Notes under the pieces: generated by a model
The model's database searches: none
Seen by the model: the letters and a program-made list of their open reading frames with translations, nothing else
Told to the model about the DNA's origin: nothing
Made by a program: the position numbers and the translations under genes
NCBI GenBank assembly: GCA_035048485.1
Contig: CM068581.1
Span: 10,181,430 to 10,245,429, forward strand
Origin: Pteria penguin
Taxonomy: Eukaryota > Mollusca > Bivalvia > Pterioida > Pteriidae
DNA length: 64,000 nucleotides
Direction of reading: 5' to 3'
In this document: positions 1 to 12,197 of the stretch, in pieces
Layout of the letters: each line of letters starts with the position of its first letter
How positions within the stretch are numbered: position 1 is the first letter of the stretch

Positions 1-1455
1 TTCTGTTGTGCAAATTATGATGATTCTTCTTTGTGCAAATTTTGGTTAAAATCCTTGCAGTGGATTAGGAGGAGATGTAATGGCATGTGTAAAACAATAA
101 TTTCTACTTTTAAATGTCAAAGATTGCAAGTTGCTTTTAGAAAATCTTAGGTGTCACAATTATCTTCCTTCATCATCATCAAATCTAAACATGACTGTCC
201 TTTAAAGTTTGTGATGTCTATGAAAGATTGTCTCTGTTTTTTCCAAAGTTGGTTGAAAGCCTTAACATGATTTAGGAGATGTTGCACTGACAAGGATAAC
301 ATATATGTAATGTAATACAAATTCAATGTGTCAAAGGCTATAGCTTCCATAAAAGGACAAACTCACTAACCCCCTAAAATGGCATACAAATGTAAATGTG
401 AGATCTAATTAGAACTAATTGTTGGCTCATCAAAAAAAAACTTCTGTATGTATCCTATCAGAATATGCAATCAATGTATAGTTCAAACATTAATTGAGAT
501 AAATGAGACACAACTCAAAATTTAATTTGAAGAAATTCATGAACATTGCTATTACTCTATTTCATTCTTTTTGCATTGTATGAAAAAGTCACATGCAATA
601 CTCAATATGACTTATGTTGGTTTCATGTAAGGTCTATTGTCTATATCTCATGGGCAAAAGTTATCCAGTCAAGGTGAAAGTTCATATATAGACAGCCAAC
701 GGCAATACATGTTTCACAGAGGGCATTTCACAAAACCTTTAACAAATTTTTGAAAATTTTTCATAATCATTTACAGTTTTTGACTAAATTCTCATATTTT
801 CAGATTAAAATAACCAAAAAAATTTCTTCCACTTCCAGTATATTTTTCACAAATTCAAGAAATCTTAAAAATGTTGTAAAAACTTTTGTGAAAATGCTAT
901 CCAGTAAATGCACATCCAGAACAAGTTCATTTGAGAAATATAAGAGTAATTCTGGACAAAAAGGATTTCCAGACGAGGATGATCTTTACATTTTCAACTT
1001 TAAATTAAAAATTGAAAATACATTACAATTTGGTTTTTAATTTTAATTAACAAGAAAACACTTATGAATAAAATGTATAAAAAATCAAATTTGTAAACAA
1101 CATAAAGTCATGAATAAAATCATGTGTTATATCTACTTTCACTGTCCTAAGTTACCTTCTGTGGCAGAAACAAATGTCTCTCTTTGACCATTTAGAGGGT
1201 GATTGGGTAAAAGGCCAAAAGCGAGGGAAATGAATGTGGCTGATTGGGATACATGGTATACATGTATAAATGAATATCTTCACTTCAGAATGCTTTGACA
1301 TTATGTAAGAAGAATAAAACGATATATGATAAGGACAAAATGATAGTGGCAATAAAGATAGTAAAAAGAGGAGGGAATGTTCAATTGCAGATTTGTTTAA
1401 CACTCTCAAATCTTATCAACTTTATCTATGATGTTAAGGACAGGTATGAGAATCC
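1..1455. other. intergenic, no gene recognised
   Basis: AT-rich sequence with only short open frames on both strands and no recognisable protein motif, splice structure or repeat unit. A frame of 96 codons at 750-1040 (+) has low-complexity Lys, Asn, Phe and Ser content and resembles no family I know. Confidence 0.5.
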
Positions 1456-1458
1456 TGG

Positions 1459-1842
1459 GTAAAGCCAGGTAAGAAACCCATTATTCCAATGGAAACTGAA
1501 AATACGGTTGCCAGGGGACTAATTGAAGCAACTAGACAGGGGTTAGGGATATCCAAACAACAGTTTATCAGGAAAATCAAAGATCTTTGCAAGCATATGA
1601 AAATAGTTTTTAAAAACTCCAAACTAGACAAAAATTGGTTTGACAGATTTAGATGCCCACATCTAGAGCTCACTATTTGCAAGCCAGAATAACTAACAGC
1701 TAGGGATCGGATTGTGAATCCTGTTGTTCTGAAGAATAATTTTGATGATTTACAGTGTGCGAAATTAACTTTGAAGTGCTATAGACATTTGGTCCACAGT
1801 AATTTTAGTTCCTACAGACATCAGCAATATCCTTTAAACTGA
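1459..1842 (+). pseudogene. pogo/Tigger-like (CENP-B HTH) transposase fragment
   Basis: One frame runs from about 1459 to a TGA at 1840-1842 and is broken by an in-frame TAA at 1690-1692. It reads like the CENPB-type DNA-binding helix-turn-helix domain of pogo/Tigger transposases: a KKPIIP start, a helix with GLGISKQQ, then KNWFDRF, LELTICKPE and, after the stop, LTARDRIVNPVVLKNNFDDL. In the family the motif is typically W-F-x-R-F-x-x-RHPEL-x-x-RKPE. Only this domain remains; the DDE catalytic part is missing. AATAAA follows at 1843. I read it as a dead Tc1/mariner-superfamily relic. It could also be a domesticated fragment, but the nonsense codon argues against that. Confidence 0.6.
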
Positions 1843-1952
1843 AATAAAAAGGCACAAAATCAGAATTTTAATGCATTTTATCTGCTAAAATCATTTGCCA
1901 ATCATTTAATTCTTTAGTTTTAGTTATATTCTCTCTCAATTTCGTAGACAAT

Positions 1953-2240
1953 TTATGCAATGTGATTTTCATTTTCTAATTCATTTTGTTCTATTTCGCT
2001 GTCTGATTCACTGTCGATATCTAATTCATCACTTTCCAAAATTTCCACTTCATCCCTGTAGCCTTGTGTACTAGGTAAACTCTCTGCTTCAGTAATAACT
2101 GTCTCTGTTTCTGCATGTTTCTCTGTCACAATCTCTGTGGTGTCTTCTCGCGCTTTAGAGTTAGAATTAGCACCTGCCGGTTTCCGTTACATATCTGGGT
2201 GCACACCTTCAATATACTTTAACCGGTCAAAGAACGACAT
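1953..2240 (-). pseudogene. acidic-tailed small ORF with one in-frame stop
   Basis: Reading - strand from ATG at 2240 gives 96 codons to a TAA at 1953-1955, with a single internal TAA at codon 18. The start (MSFFDRLKYIEGVHPDM) loosely resembles the end of MADF or Myb/SANT-like DNA-binding domains of transposon-encoded proteins. The remainder is Glu/Ser/Thr-rich and ends in a strongly acidic tail (DELDIDSESDSEIEQNELEN). The composition looks coding rather than random. I do not recognise the protein; a remnant of a Harbinger-associated Myb-like protein is one possibility. Confidence 0.35.
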
Positions 2241-2685
2241 CGTGACTGGCTTTTGAGGGCAAAGGACCATTAAAAGCTTAAGTACAACAAACAGGTCAAT
2301 GTTTTATAGGCGCTTATCATTGCTAGTACGAATAGAGTGGAGTTACCTGCTGCGCGAAAAGCAAAACATTTACATGACTCCGGTCAGATTTCCTATAGAC
2401 AAGTCAGTCTACCGAGTTTTTGATCTCTGTAGACCGACCCGAATTACTATAGACAATGTCTATCGGTCCACCATTAATTTCGCACAATGGATTTAAGAAT
2501 AATTTTCTTTGAGACTGGTTTAGATTACCAACCCTCTGTAATCTGAAATTGCGATGATACAGGGAACAATTAGAGCATGCCCTAGACAGAGTAACTGCTA
2601 CTTCAATTCATGATGACTTTAATTTTCCAATTGTTAACTTTCATATACAAGTAGTAACATTACTTTATCACCTGCGTATGGTGTT

Positions 2686-3046
2686 TAGGCTTAAAAAAAA
2701 TCTTTGTTTCCTGTAACCCGATTGACCCCTCACCTTTTTTTTCCCGGCATTTACAAGAGCAGCCATTTCTGGAATTGAAATTCCGGAATCGGTTTTCTGA
2801 AACTTCACATTGTTGTTATTTCCAGTGTTTTTAAAACAAATATGGCGACCTCCATGGCATCAAGCCTTGTCATACATGATGAATTATGTTGAACAATACC
2901 TTTTATTATACATTATGCATGTCCATCTGAATGTCAAGACATTTTCCATAGAAAATAAAAAATGAAAAAAAAAAGAAAAGCCTATCTACCGACCCTATCT
3001 TTTTAGGTCATGTTACAGGAAACAAAAATTTTTTTTTTTGGCCTTA
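2686..3046. mobile_element. MITE-like element with inverted ends
   Basis: The ends are inverted copies: the left arm carries GGCTTAAAAAAAAT and TTTGTTTCCTGTAAC (about 2687-2725) and the right arm carries GTTACAGGAAACAAA followed by a T run and GGCCTTA (about 3011-3046). The interior of about 300 bp has no coding frame. A non-autonomous DNA transposon is the simplest reading; the target duplication is not clear. Confidence 0.45.
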
Positions 3047-3059
3047 CGTGTCTCAAATC

Positions 3060-3945
3060 ATTTTGTATGCTCAAGTATCTTTAGAGTATCGTTCCTTTAT
3101 CTATCGAGGCAATCTACTGGGAGAAAAGTTACTATCACAACAAATGAGATATCACGCTTAAAGTTAACATTCTGAAAATTTTACAGACGTTATATAGTCC
3201 TCACTTGCTCTTATGATAGATCTTTGTCTGACATATTAACTTTACCAATCCAGCAACCCCAGACAGACATTGAATGTCTGCCATTGTTGTCTGTATCTTG
3301 AGATCTTGGCAACTGCTCGTAGATTGGAAGAGAGTATACCACATTCCCAGATAGAAAATGTACATTATGCAACTCATTTGTTATCACAAAGCATTCCCTT
3401 TGAAAAGCCCTTCATATGAAATGCATGATGCATTACCACTTACTCAGTCAATAGATGCCATCTCTTAAAGCAAGATGATAATAAATCATGATCGCCCCGT
3501 GTTATAGAGGACCGATCTCTTTTGCATGACCTCATAACATTTGGAAAGCATGAAATTTTTTCTCCCGATATTAGTGGTGTAACCAATATCTCAATGCCTG
3601 ACGATGTTGCCAAGTAAACTAAATATGACTAGTATCAATTGGTTGTTCTTTTCAAATCATACAACCATCCCAAAACCGATTACTGCCAGAGAATCAAAAT
3701 CTACAAAGAAAGCTATGGGACATAGACTTTGAACAAGTACTGAGATCAATGAATAAAAGAAGGCTTCTGTGAATAAAAAAGGACTTATATAAGGCCAAAA
3801 TAAAAAAAAAATCCTAGATTCTCATCCCTGCTCCCCCCCCCTTAAAACTGAATATAAAGTTTTAAATCCAATATCTTGAGAAGAACTGCTGGAAAAAGAC
3901 CATAAAATATGGAGTTGCATGGATAGGAAAATTGAGTAAGTACTA
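3060..3945. other. no gene seen
   Basis: Unique-looking AT-rich sequence. I see no coding frame, RNA gene or repeat that I can support, apart from a short C run at about 3833. Confidence 0.4.
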
Positions 3946-3949
3946 CAGA

Positions 3950-5460
3950 TATTTAAATTACCTCGAAACAAAGGAAGATAACTCATATAACAAGGGGCAT
4001 AACTCAAAGCAATTATACATGTACCAAAATGCGAACTGGTACTGGCCCTAACTTGATATAAATATATATGCCAAGTTTCAATCCAACACCTTAAAACACT
4101 GCATAAAGAAATCCGGAAAAACTGTAAAATCCTTGAAAATTTCTAAGTTCAAGGGGCATAACTCTAATAAATCCAAAGCAATCATGCCACAATGGGAGCT
4201 GGCACTGACCCTAGTTGATATAAAGTTACATACCAAGTTTTAATCTAACACCTTTAAATACTGCAGAAAAAAGTCTGGAAAATTAAATTCCTTGACAATT
4301 TTTAAGTTCAAGGGTTGCACTCTGGCAGAACCACAGCAATCATACCCAAATGTGAACTGGTACTGACCCTCGTTGATATAAAGTTATATACCAAATTTTA
4401 ATTCCACACCTTTTAAAGACTGCAGAAAAAAGTCGGGAAAACTAAAATCCTTGAAAATTCCTAAGTTCAAGGATCGTAACCCTGGCAAAACCAGAGCAAT
4501 CATACCCAAATGCGAACTGGTACTGACCCTCATTAATATAAAGTTATATGCCAAGTTTCAATCCAATACCTTGAAAGACTGCAGAAAAAAGTCCTGAAAA
4601 CATTACCTCTGAGGAATGGACAGATGGACAATGCCATAACATGATGCACCCCATCTACAGTACAGTCCGGGTGGCATTGAATGCCCACTGTCTACAGTGG
4701 GCAGTCCACCTGAAATTTCAGTGGGCATTAGGAGTGGTCATTTACCTGAGTTATAAAGCTGTGCACTTACCTGTATGTTAATTCCAACTGGCTCTTACAA
4801 GAATGTCCACTATGTCCTGTGGACATTTTTAATGCCCACTCTAAAAATGCCCACTGTGACCAGTGGGCAAATTAAGTTCCACCTGAACTGTACTGTAACT
4901 ACGGCATATAAAAACATTGTCCAATTCCATTTCAGAAAAAAATAATAAGAGCAAGGCCTAGCGTGGCATAATATGCCCGTTGTTTAGCTTGAACGGGATC
5001 AATTTGAATGAATGGCCAAGTTACAATCCAATACCTTGAAACACTGCATAAAGAAATCCGGAAAACTGTAAAATCCTTGAAAATTTCTAAGTTCAAGGGG
5101 CATAACTCTGGCAAAACCGATGCAATCATACCCAAATGCTAACTGGCACTGACCATCTATGATATAAAGTAATATACGAAGTTTTAATCCAATACCTTAT
5201 AATACTGCAGAAAAAAAGGTGTGGAAAACTGTAAAATCCATGAAAATTTCTGTTCGAGGGCCGTAACTCTGGAAGAAACAAAGCAATCATACCCAAATGT
5301 GAACTGGTACTGACTCTTGTTGATATAAAGTTATAAATCAAGTTTTAATTCAATATCTTTAAAGACAGCAGAAAAGTCTGGAAAACTGTAAAATCCTTAA
5401 AATTTTCTAAGCTCAAGGACCGTAACTCTGGCAAAACCAAAGCAATCATACCCAAATCAG
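3950..5460. repeat. diverged tandem repeat, unit about 170 bp
   Basis: Successive units share the words CTGGTACTGACCCT, GATATAAAGTTATAT, GACTGCAGAAAAAAGTC, AAAATCCTTGAAAATT and CAATCATACCCAAATG at about 170-bp spacing. Identity between units is moderate. The array is interrupted by a MITE at 4658-4895. A further diverged unit lies at about 6945-7080. No coding role is apparent. Confidence 0.7.
4658..4895. mobile_element. MITE with TA target duplication
   Basis: Terminal inverted repeats: CAGTACAGTCCGGGTGG at the left and its near complement ending CTGTACTG at the right, with TA on each side (4656-4657, 4896-4897). Subterminal GTGGGCA/TGCCCAC words recur as short palindromes. There is no open frame. 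A TA duplication fits the Tc1/mariner superfamily. It sits inside the 170-bp tandem array and therefore postdates it. Confidence 0.6.
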
Positions 5461-5922
5461 GGACTAAAATTAGGGTTCGCCCGGGACGACCACTTTTGCT
5501 TCCCAGCCCCTTGAAATTCTCCTACTTGATCGCCTGAGTGGTGACTTACAATCTTGAGTGTTAGTAAACATTTATTCTCGAAGTCGGCGTGACATCACAC
5601 TAAAATCTAAATGAAGATAATCCCAGAAACATTCCGAGGATGACCCGGGGGATAAACTCGGTGTTTATCATAGAGCTTAATGCAACTTTGCTGAATTATA
5701 TTTTGAGCACAAGAGCTAAATGACTCTTAAAACTTTTGAAATTCATTGAGGAATCTCATGAGGAATGACTCTCTTTCCTTCTTTGTATTCTATATGACTG
5801 CAGCTTGCAGAAATGAGATTTCAAAATATCGGATTCTTCGTAGAGAGCGATGATAAATCCCGAGAGTTATCCCCCAACAAATATGATGCAAATTAGGTCA
5901 TGTGACCAGTCCAACTTCAAGA

Positions 5923-6127
5923 ATAGACGATCTTCATATTTTACATGATATAAGCGGCTCAAGACCCAACATGCAACTCTCTGTCTGGAATTTTATTTTG
6001 ACGTTATTGCTTAAATTGTGATGTCACTATCTACTGGTAGTCTTTACGTCAAAATGAACACCCAGGCATAAAGTTACATGTCGGGTCTTGGGCCGCTTAT
6101 ATCATGTAAAATATGAAGATCGCCTAT
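5923..6127. mobile_element. 205-bp foldback MITE
   Basis: Almost the whole element is one hairpin. The left arm (ATAGACGATCTTCATATTTT onward) pairs with the right arm that ends in AAAATATGAAGATCGCCTAT, and the pairing continues inward through ATTTTGACGT/ACGTCAAAAT at about 5993 and 6047. The short unpaired centre has no coding potential. Confidence 0.65.
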
Positions 6128-6464
6128 TGCCGTATCATTGATAGTACAATCATATTTTGAGTCGTTTGAGTGCTTCTTTTGCAGATATCAATGTTCTTCA
6201 AGTGCTTACATTATCTCTGTCTGTTAAAACTAAAACTAGTTTGCTGACGCCAACGCGGACTCGGAAAGCAAAACTATTGAAAACTATACTGGCACTATTG
6301 TGGTAATATTTAAAAATATTTACTTTAGCACATCTTTGATAGCAATAATTCAAAGTTTATTTGATCGTACTTTTTCAAGTCAGCATTGGAATACAAATGT
6401 ATTATGGTCTCGTAGACCAGAGTTAGAGTGCAAAACGATAAGGTTAACAGTAATGAGAGACAGA

Positions 6465-6537
6465 CATCGTTGGATGCCCCCGGTCTTTTGCTCTACGATT
6501 TAAACGCAGAGCAAAAGACCGGGGGCATCCAACGATG
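6465..6537. repeat. perfect 30-bp inverted repeat with 13-nt loop
   Basis: Bases 6465-6494 are the exact reverse complement of 6508-6537, separated by 13 nt. The stem contains a GC-rich core (GCCCCCGGTC) unlike the AT-rich surroundings. It would form a strong RNA or DNA hairpin. No longer element is visible around it. Confidence 0.85.
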
Positions 6538-7489
6538 AGACAGAATGAAGAGGAAGATGTCCGGGAGATATGTGAGTATGGTGTGCAAGATATAGAAAAA
6601 GAGCATACAGAGAGAAATAATGGAGAGAGAGAGAAGGGGGGGATACATGTAGGAAAAGACTGGGAGAAGACCAAGAGGATAATGACTCAGAGGTGTCAGA
6701 GGATGGAAATGATGTTATAAGGATATTTTTGAAAATGAACATAAATAGAAAAAATTTAATGTTTAAAGTAATTGAAGTTGAATTTAAATAAGTATACAAA
6801 CTTTATATCTGAGGAATTGAATAAAGTTCGAAAAGTTAGGAAAGTCTGCATTTATTTACTGGCCACTAAATGCTACTCAAGACTCCTTATTTTTTAAATC
6901 TAGGGGCCTGGGTGGCTACCATGTCAAAACAATAAATTTTAGTCCCTGCCAAATGCAAACTGGTACTGACACTTGTTGATATAAAGTTATATGCCAAGTT
7001 TCAATTCAATATTTTGAAAGACTGCAGAAAAAAGTCCAGAAAACATGACCCCGCTCGGACAGAAGGATAACGCCATAACATAATATGTCCCATCTTATGA
7101 GGGGCGTATAAAAAGTGAAAATAAAATTTGCCCCCACCCCATTCCCAATTTTTTGAAAAGTTGGATGAGAATCCAGCAAAAGATCATACATGAGTTTTTT
7201 AATTTTCATTTTTTCCGAAACTTTCAACCCCAGATTTTGCAATCAGGGATAGTCTGAATTTGGAAATATTTAAGTAGATGATGATATTTCTCATCTGCAT
7301 ACTGAAATTTAAAGTCATATTCCATCTGGGTAAAAGATACGAAAAATCCAGGCTCATTTGTGAATAGTCTGCCGGTTAATGTCTTGGTCATTCTAAGTCC
7401 TATATCTAATGACATATATAAAATGTTTTGTTGAATATTCATTAATTGATTGAAAGTATTAAAAGTTTAATTAAATTTAAAGTGAAAAT

Positions 7490-9330
7490 TAGATATTGTC
7501 GGACTAATGGACAACTCTGGTTGTATTGACGCCGGTCCAGTTAAAAATAATCTTAAATTTCTGAACCAATTATCTGGTGTTTACCAGAAGCGATTTCTGT
7601 TTCAAACTTATTTCTGATGTCATCTTGATGTGCATTTTTCTTGCAGTCTGGTAAAAATTGCTTCAGTCTGGAGAATTGTCCTAGGTTACCAGACCAAATG
7701 TCCTGTAAACAGAGTTCTTGAAAATTGTCGGATTTATCAGATTGTCTGATAAAATTTATGCAGGTCCAATCAAAATATGAAAAATCCATCTCTTAATTGG
7801 ACCGAACAATACAATTCCAATACAACTTTATCGTATTTTCCTATTCCAGATACGATATAATTGGTTTCGGCATGGCCAATTAAAGTTACAGAGTATAGAG
7901 GGGAGATTTCAAGAAAGGAGAATGGTGTCATGGGGGAAAATGTTGTTAGTGTGGTGGATGGTAGTGTCAGACTGTCCTTGTACATGTAGATGGTGTCAAA
8001 GGAGAAGATGTCATTGCATTGTTGAAGATGGCGGTGTCATAGGATATATAGGGGAGAACAGGGGTGTGAGAAGGGAGGGAAAATGTGCCAATGTGGAGGA
8101 TGATGTGGTAGACAGTGAAGATGAAAAGAAACTAACAGTGAAAATGAACAATCAGAAGAAGAAAATGGAAAAAAAATTTAAGACAAATTATTCTAGAATA
8201 TGAAATTATTTTAAAAAATTTGCAATTTTATGAAATTAAATGTAGATCTATAATTATTATATTGTCATTTTCTTTTAAACCATAAAATGACAAGAAAATT
8301 AATCGGTCTGATAAAAGCTTGTTCAGTCTCAATTCTTTGCGAAAGTTTATATTTTTCACAAGACAATCAGTCTGGTGAGTTTCGAGAACTTACCAGACCA
8401 TACAAAATTTTACCAGACCAGATTTTTTAAGTGAAATAAAGCAAAAGCACCTATAATCTTCCTTTTTTAATTCATGCATTAGTTTATATCAGTTAAGTAC
8501 TGTGTGAGAACATGAATATGTTGTCCCATACATTTTCTTCACTCATGAAACCCATCACAAAACTCATCATTGTCTTCCCACTTGCCATTTATTATAAAAG
8601 TTTCTGTCTCGTATTTCGGACACTGCAGAGTGATCTTGGGTTTTACATTTTGTACCTTGTTTAACTGCTTTTCCCGGGATCGCCCCCTCAACATATTTCA
8701 TAGTACATTGCTCGACCTCTGAAATCACTGGGACTAATTTCCTCTGATTCCTGACATTACAGCACTAACACTAGAAACCAAAACCGGATTTTATTTTAGG
8801 CACTACAGCGGAAGAAATTGTCAAATCGGGCAGTTTAAGTTTATTTTGAAATGGTAAATTATAAATTTCTTGAGTCAAACACTTTGTAAGATTCAGCAAG
8901 CTTTTCCATAGCTGAAATTTTGAAATTTTGTCAACGGACATGCCCAGTTTCCGGATTTTTTTCACTGGCCCGACTCTTATGTTAGCGGAAAAATCCGGTG
9001 GTCCGTGACATTCGGAATCTCTGCAATCTGATAGAATTCACAAAGTTATCGGACCGAATGTCTGACACTTTTTTTAAAGTTTTTGAGAAGTCTGTATTAA
9101 TACTTTTATTATTTCATATTCACTGAGGTAAACACCATTTCCACTTAAGGTCAAATCTAGAAATCTGTGAGTGTTAAGAGGAAAAACCAAGTTTTGAAAA
9201 TAGTCTATGTCCCTGATACTTATTATCTAATTAATTTGTATTATATTGATCGGTCCGATAAACTTCAGAATCGCACCGGACTTAGGACCGGTAAAACCTT
9301 GAACCAGGGCTCAATCATTAATCAAGGTAT
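7490..9330. repeat. cluster of short palindromic GGTCTGGTAA-type motifs
   Basis: Words such as TTACCAGACC, GGTCTGATAA, TTATCGGACC and their complements recur at 7495-7790, 8290-8430 and 8990-9310, and again at 10250-10310. Such spaced inverted words resemble the subterminal repeats of DNA transposons, but I cannot define element ends or a transposase. There is no supported gene in this stretch. Confidence 0.35.
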
Positions 9331-10413
9331 CTACAGTTATTTGCGATCGTAGTCTCAAAAGCAAATAATACGTAGTCTCTCTCTCTTAATCAAACGTGAA
9401 ACTCCTGTCGGAAGATTTAAATTCCAAAGCATCAATGTATCCCTAGTTGAAACTAAATACTTCTGATTCCTTGCACTAAGACATCCCCGCACTTCCCATC
9501 GCCCTTCGAAATTCAGGGAGTGTACGTTATGTGTACCACATTCTGGAGTGATCAAACTTGTACAAAAAAAGTATTAACTACTGTGGCTGTATGAGCAGTA
9601 CATGTAGGTAATCTTGTAATACTAGAAGTATTTATCTAGATTGCATATGTCCAGTCAACTGCGTTATGTAACCCTTTAGCAGAACAAAGACGAACTAACA
9701 AAATATCAGAGTTATTTCTCTTTGAACTGTTTCCTGTTTAAACACAGTCTTCTACTGGGATTTCCCTCTATCAAGTAGGAGTACCCATTATTTGGTGGGT
9801 AATTAAGGTTTCAATAGATATGAGTGGATATTAGCACACATCTTAGAAAACTCCAGAGTTTGGAAGTACTTTCATGAAGGAGGGGACAAATTCATTTTCA
9901 GCTGACACATGTACATGAATATACATGTACATACATCCTTTGAAATAAATTTGCAATTACAGTAAAATTTTAAATTGGATAATGGGTAGGAGAGGTTCTC
10001 AAGGCCACTGTGACTATGCACCAGTTACATTTACATGTGTATTCACAATACATGGTCTTTGTTAAAATAAAATGATCAAAGAAAAGAATAAGTTGATTGA
10101 ACTTATTTAAAAGCAATATATAACTTGTTCAATACAGTAAAAATGATGATAACACACAGGTACCATGTACATATGGTTGGTTTTTTGTTTTTGTTTTTGT
10201 TTTTGTTTTTTTTTTACTAAAATTGCTCTCTTTATTTGGTGTCGTGAATTATTGTCCGGTCTGGTAAAGAGCATTCGTTTACCAGACCGAATGTCTGGTA
10301 AAAATCTGAACACCTTTGCCAACACTGTAGTTCTCTACTTTTAGTGATGTGATGCGACCTGTGATTACTTATTTGAAATTTTGAAGTAATAGTACTTTTG
10401 ATAAGAATTATGA

Positions 10414-12170
10414 TACCCCGATCAGGATGCATAGAGTAACCGGAATGGCGCAATAAAAACTGGAATGGCACCTTAATAACCGGAATGGCACCTGTATTGA
10501 CCGGAATGGCACCTTAAAGTATTAGCATTACATTTTATATTGTCAAAATCCAAGTTTTTCTTCCCTTGTTGTAGAGTGGATCACCTCTATAACATATGTA
10601 TTGATAAATTCGGAGTTGAGATGTTTTGTCCTGATTAATCTTTGTATTCCGTGCATAAAAACATAAAAAGACAATCATATAAATAGATATTATTATCTTT
10701 ATTGCATATCATAATAACATATATTATACTGAAGAATGGAATTTATAATATTCATCATAAAACAAAAACAATAAGACTTATAAGCTGTATCATAGACCTA
10801 TTATTCGAGTACTTTTGTAAAAGCACTAGATAATTAACAGTCTAGAAATTTCATGTGTTGAGCACAATAACTAAATACATGTACAATGTATGTAGGTAAA
10901 AATTAAGATGCAGTTTCAATAAAAACAGCACTAATATAAAATTTTAATCAATATTATGAAGAGATTTTGCAGTAGCTAAAAAATGGACGAGCCTACCCAA
11001 ATCAATGGGCACCCTGGTAGGTAAATGGCTGTACCACACCATTAAAAGCTACATACAAAATCCCTTAATGTTCTAACAGCCGTCATTCAAGAATTTGTGG
11101 TTTTTTTTTTCGGAGAGGGGGGGGGGGGGCAGGTTACAGATCTAGATTTTCTTTAAATCATAAGCCATGACTATTAATTTGGTTTTCGTAGTTTGCGTTT
11201 TGTTGTTTTTTCGTTTCTTTTTCTTTTAATTTGACCTATTTTTTTGCCTAAAGTTCTTGGTTTAAGTCTTTTATATCTTCGACGAATCTCTCGTTGATAT
11301 CTGATGTACGCAATCCATCTTTTCTGTAAAATTTTACCTCGTACGGAATAGAGAGATTTCCACCACAGAAACTCTCAAGTCTAAGGATATAGCTTGAACC
11401 GTAAAGAGCTATTTTCGTCATGTTGTATCTTAGATTTTCTGAGAAACTGATGTTGAAAATCATAACCCCCCTCATTATATATATACATTGTAATACCAAA
11501 TTATAATTAAGTTAGGCATTTGAGAACTATTCAAATCATTAAAAAATTAAAGTAAAATCATTATTTATATAATACCAAATAATATGTAGTTAAGTGTTTG
11601 AGAACTATTCGAATCATTAATCATTAAGGAAATTAATGTAGAATTATCAGTTTCACATAATTAAGATTTATAACTGTGGATCTACGTACTGATAATTACA
11701 ATAATTAGAATATTAATATATTCAAGATATTTAAATTATCGAATAAAAAAATTGTTAATTTATGTTTATCATCAACAAACTTCCTTTATAGCTATAATTT
11801 ATATATTGTATTATTATAAAAGATACAAAGGCCCTTTTGGCCTATTATTAATTGTAATAAGAGTAAAGCACATTTTTATTGTTGTAATGGGGTAGTAAAC
11901 TACACGAGAGTTTGAATGTCCCATTGTAAGGAAGTTTCCTTTGTACTGTCTTCAATCTTCTGAAATAAGTTGGTACCATAGTATACTACCCCCGGTGGTA
12001 TATATAACAAAAGAATATGTACATATCTCCTTTTCCTTTATGCCTATAAGACGCCATTCCGGTTATTACAAGTGCCATTCCGGTTTTTATACCGCCATTC
12101 CAGCTAATAGGCGCCATTCCAGTTATTCTATGTACCGCCCCGATCAGGGTATTTTACATCGATCGGGGTA
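10414..12170. mobile_element. element with inverted minisatellite ends
   Basis: The left end (10414-10515) starts TACCCCGATCAGG and carries four spaced copies of a CCGGAATGGCAC-type word. The right end (12045-12170) carries the same words in the opposite orientation (GCCATTCCGG and variants) and finishes with CGATCAGGGTA. Ends and sub-repeats therefore form long terminal inverted repeats around about 1.5 kb of AT-rich sequence. A DNA transposon or foldback element is likely. The only notable interior frame is at 11248-11499 (-). Confidence 0.6.
11248..11499 (-). CDS. small ORF, possible SGNH-like N-terminal fragment
   Basis: An 83-codon frame inside the element with inverted minisatellite ends. 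The middle reads MTKIALYGSSYILRLESFCG, then a basic-hydrophobic stretch with YEVKFYRKDGLRTSDI. A hydrophobic strand followed by G-S-S and a later G-L-R is reminiscent of the first block of SGNH/GDSL-like hydrolase domains that occur in some invertebrate transposons, with GSS in place of GDS. This is a weak resemblance. The remaining catalytic blocks are absent, so at best it is a fragment. Confidence 0.25.
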   Translation of the reverse strand: MVLQCIYIMRGVMIFNISFSENLRYNMTKIALYGSSYILRLESFCGGNLSIPYEVKFYRKDGLRTSDINERFVEDIKDLNQEL

Positions 12171-12197
12171 TGTACCCCGATTTGAACCTATAGTCTA

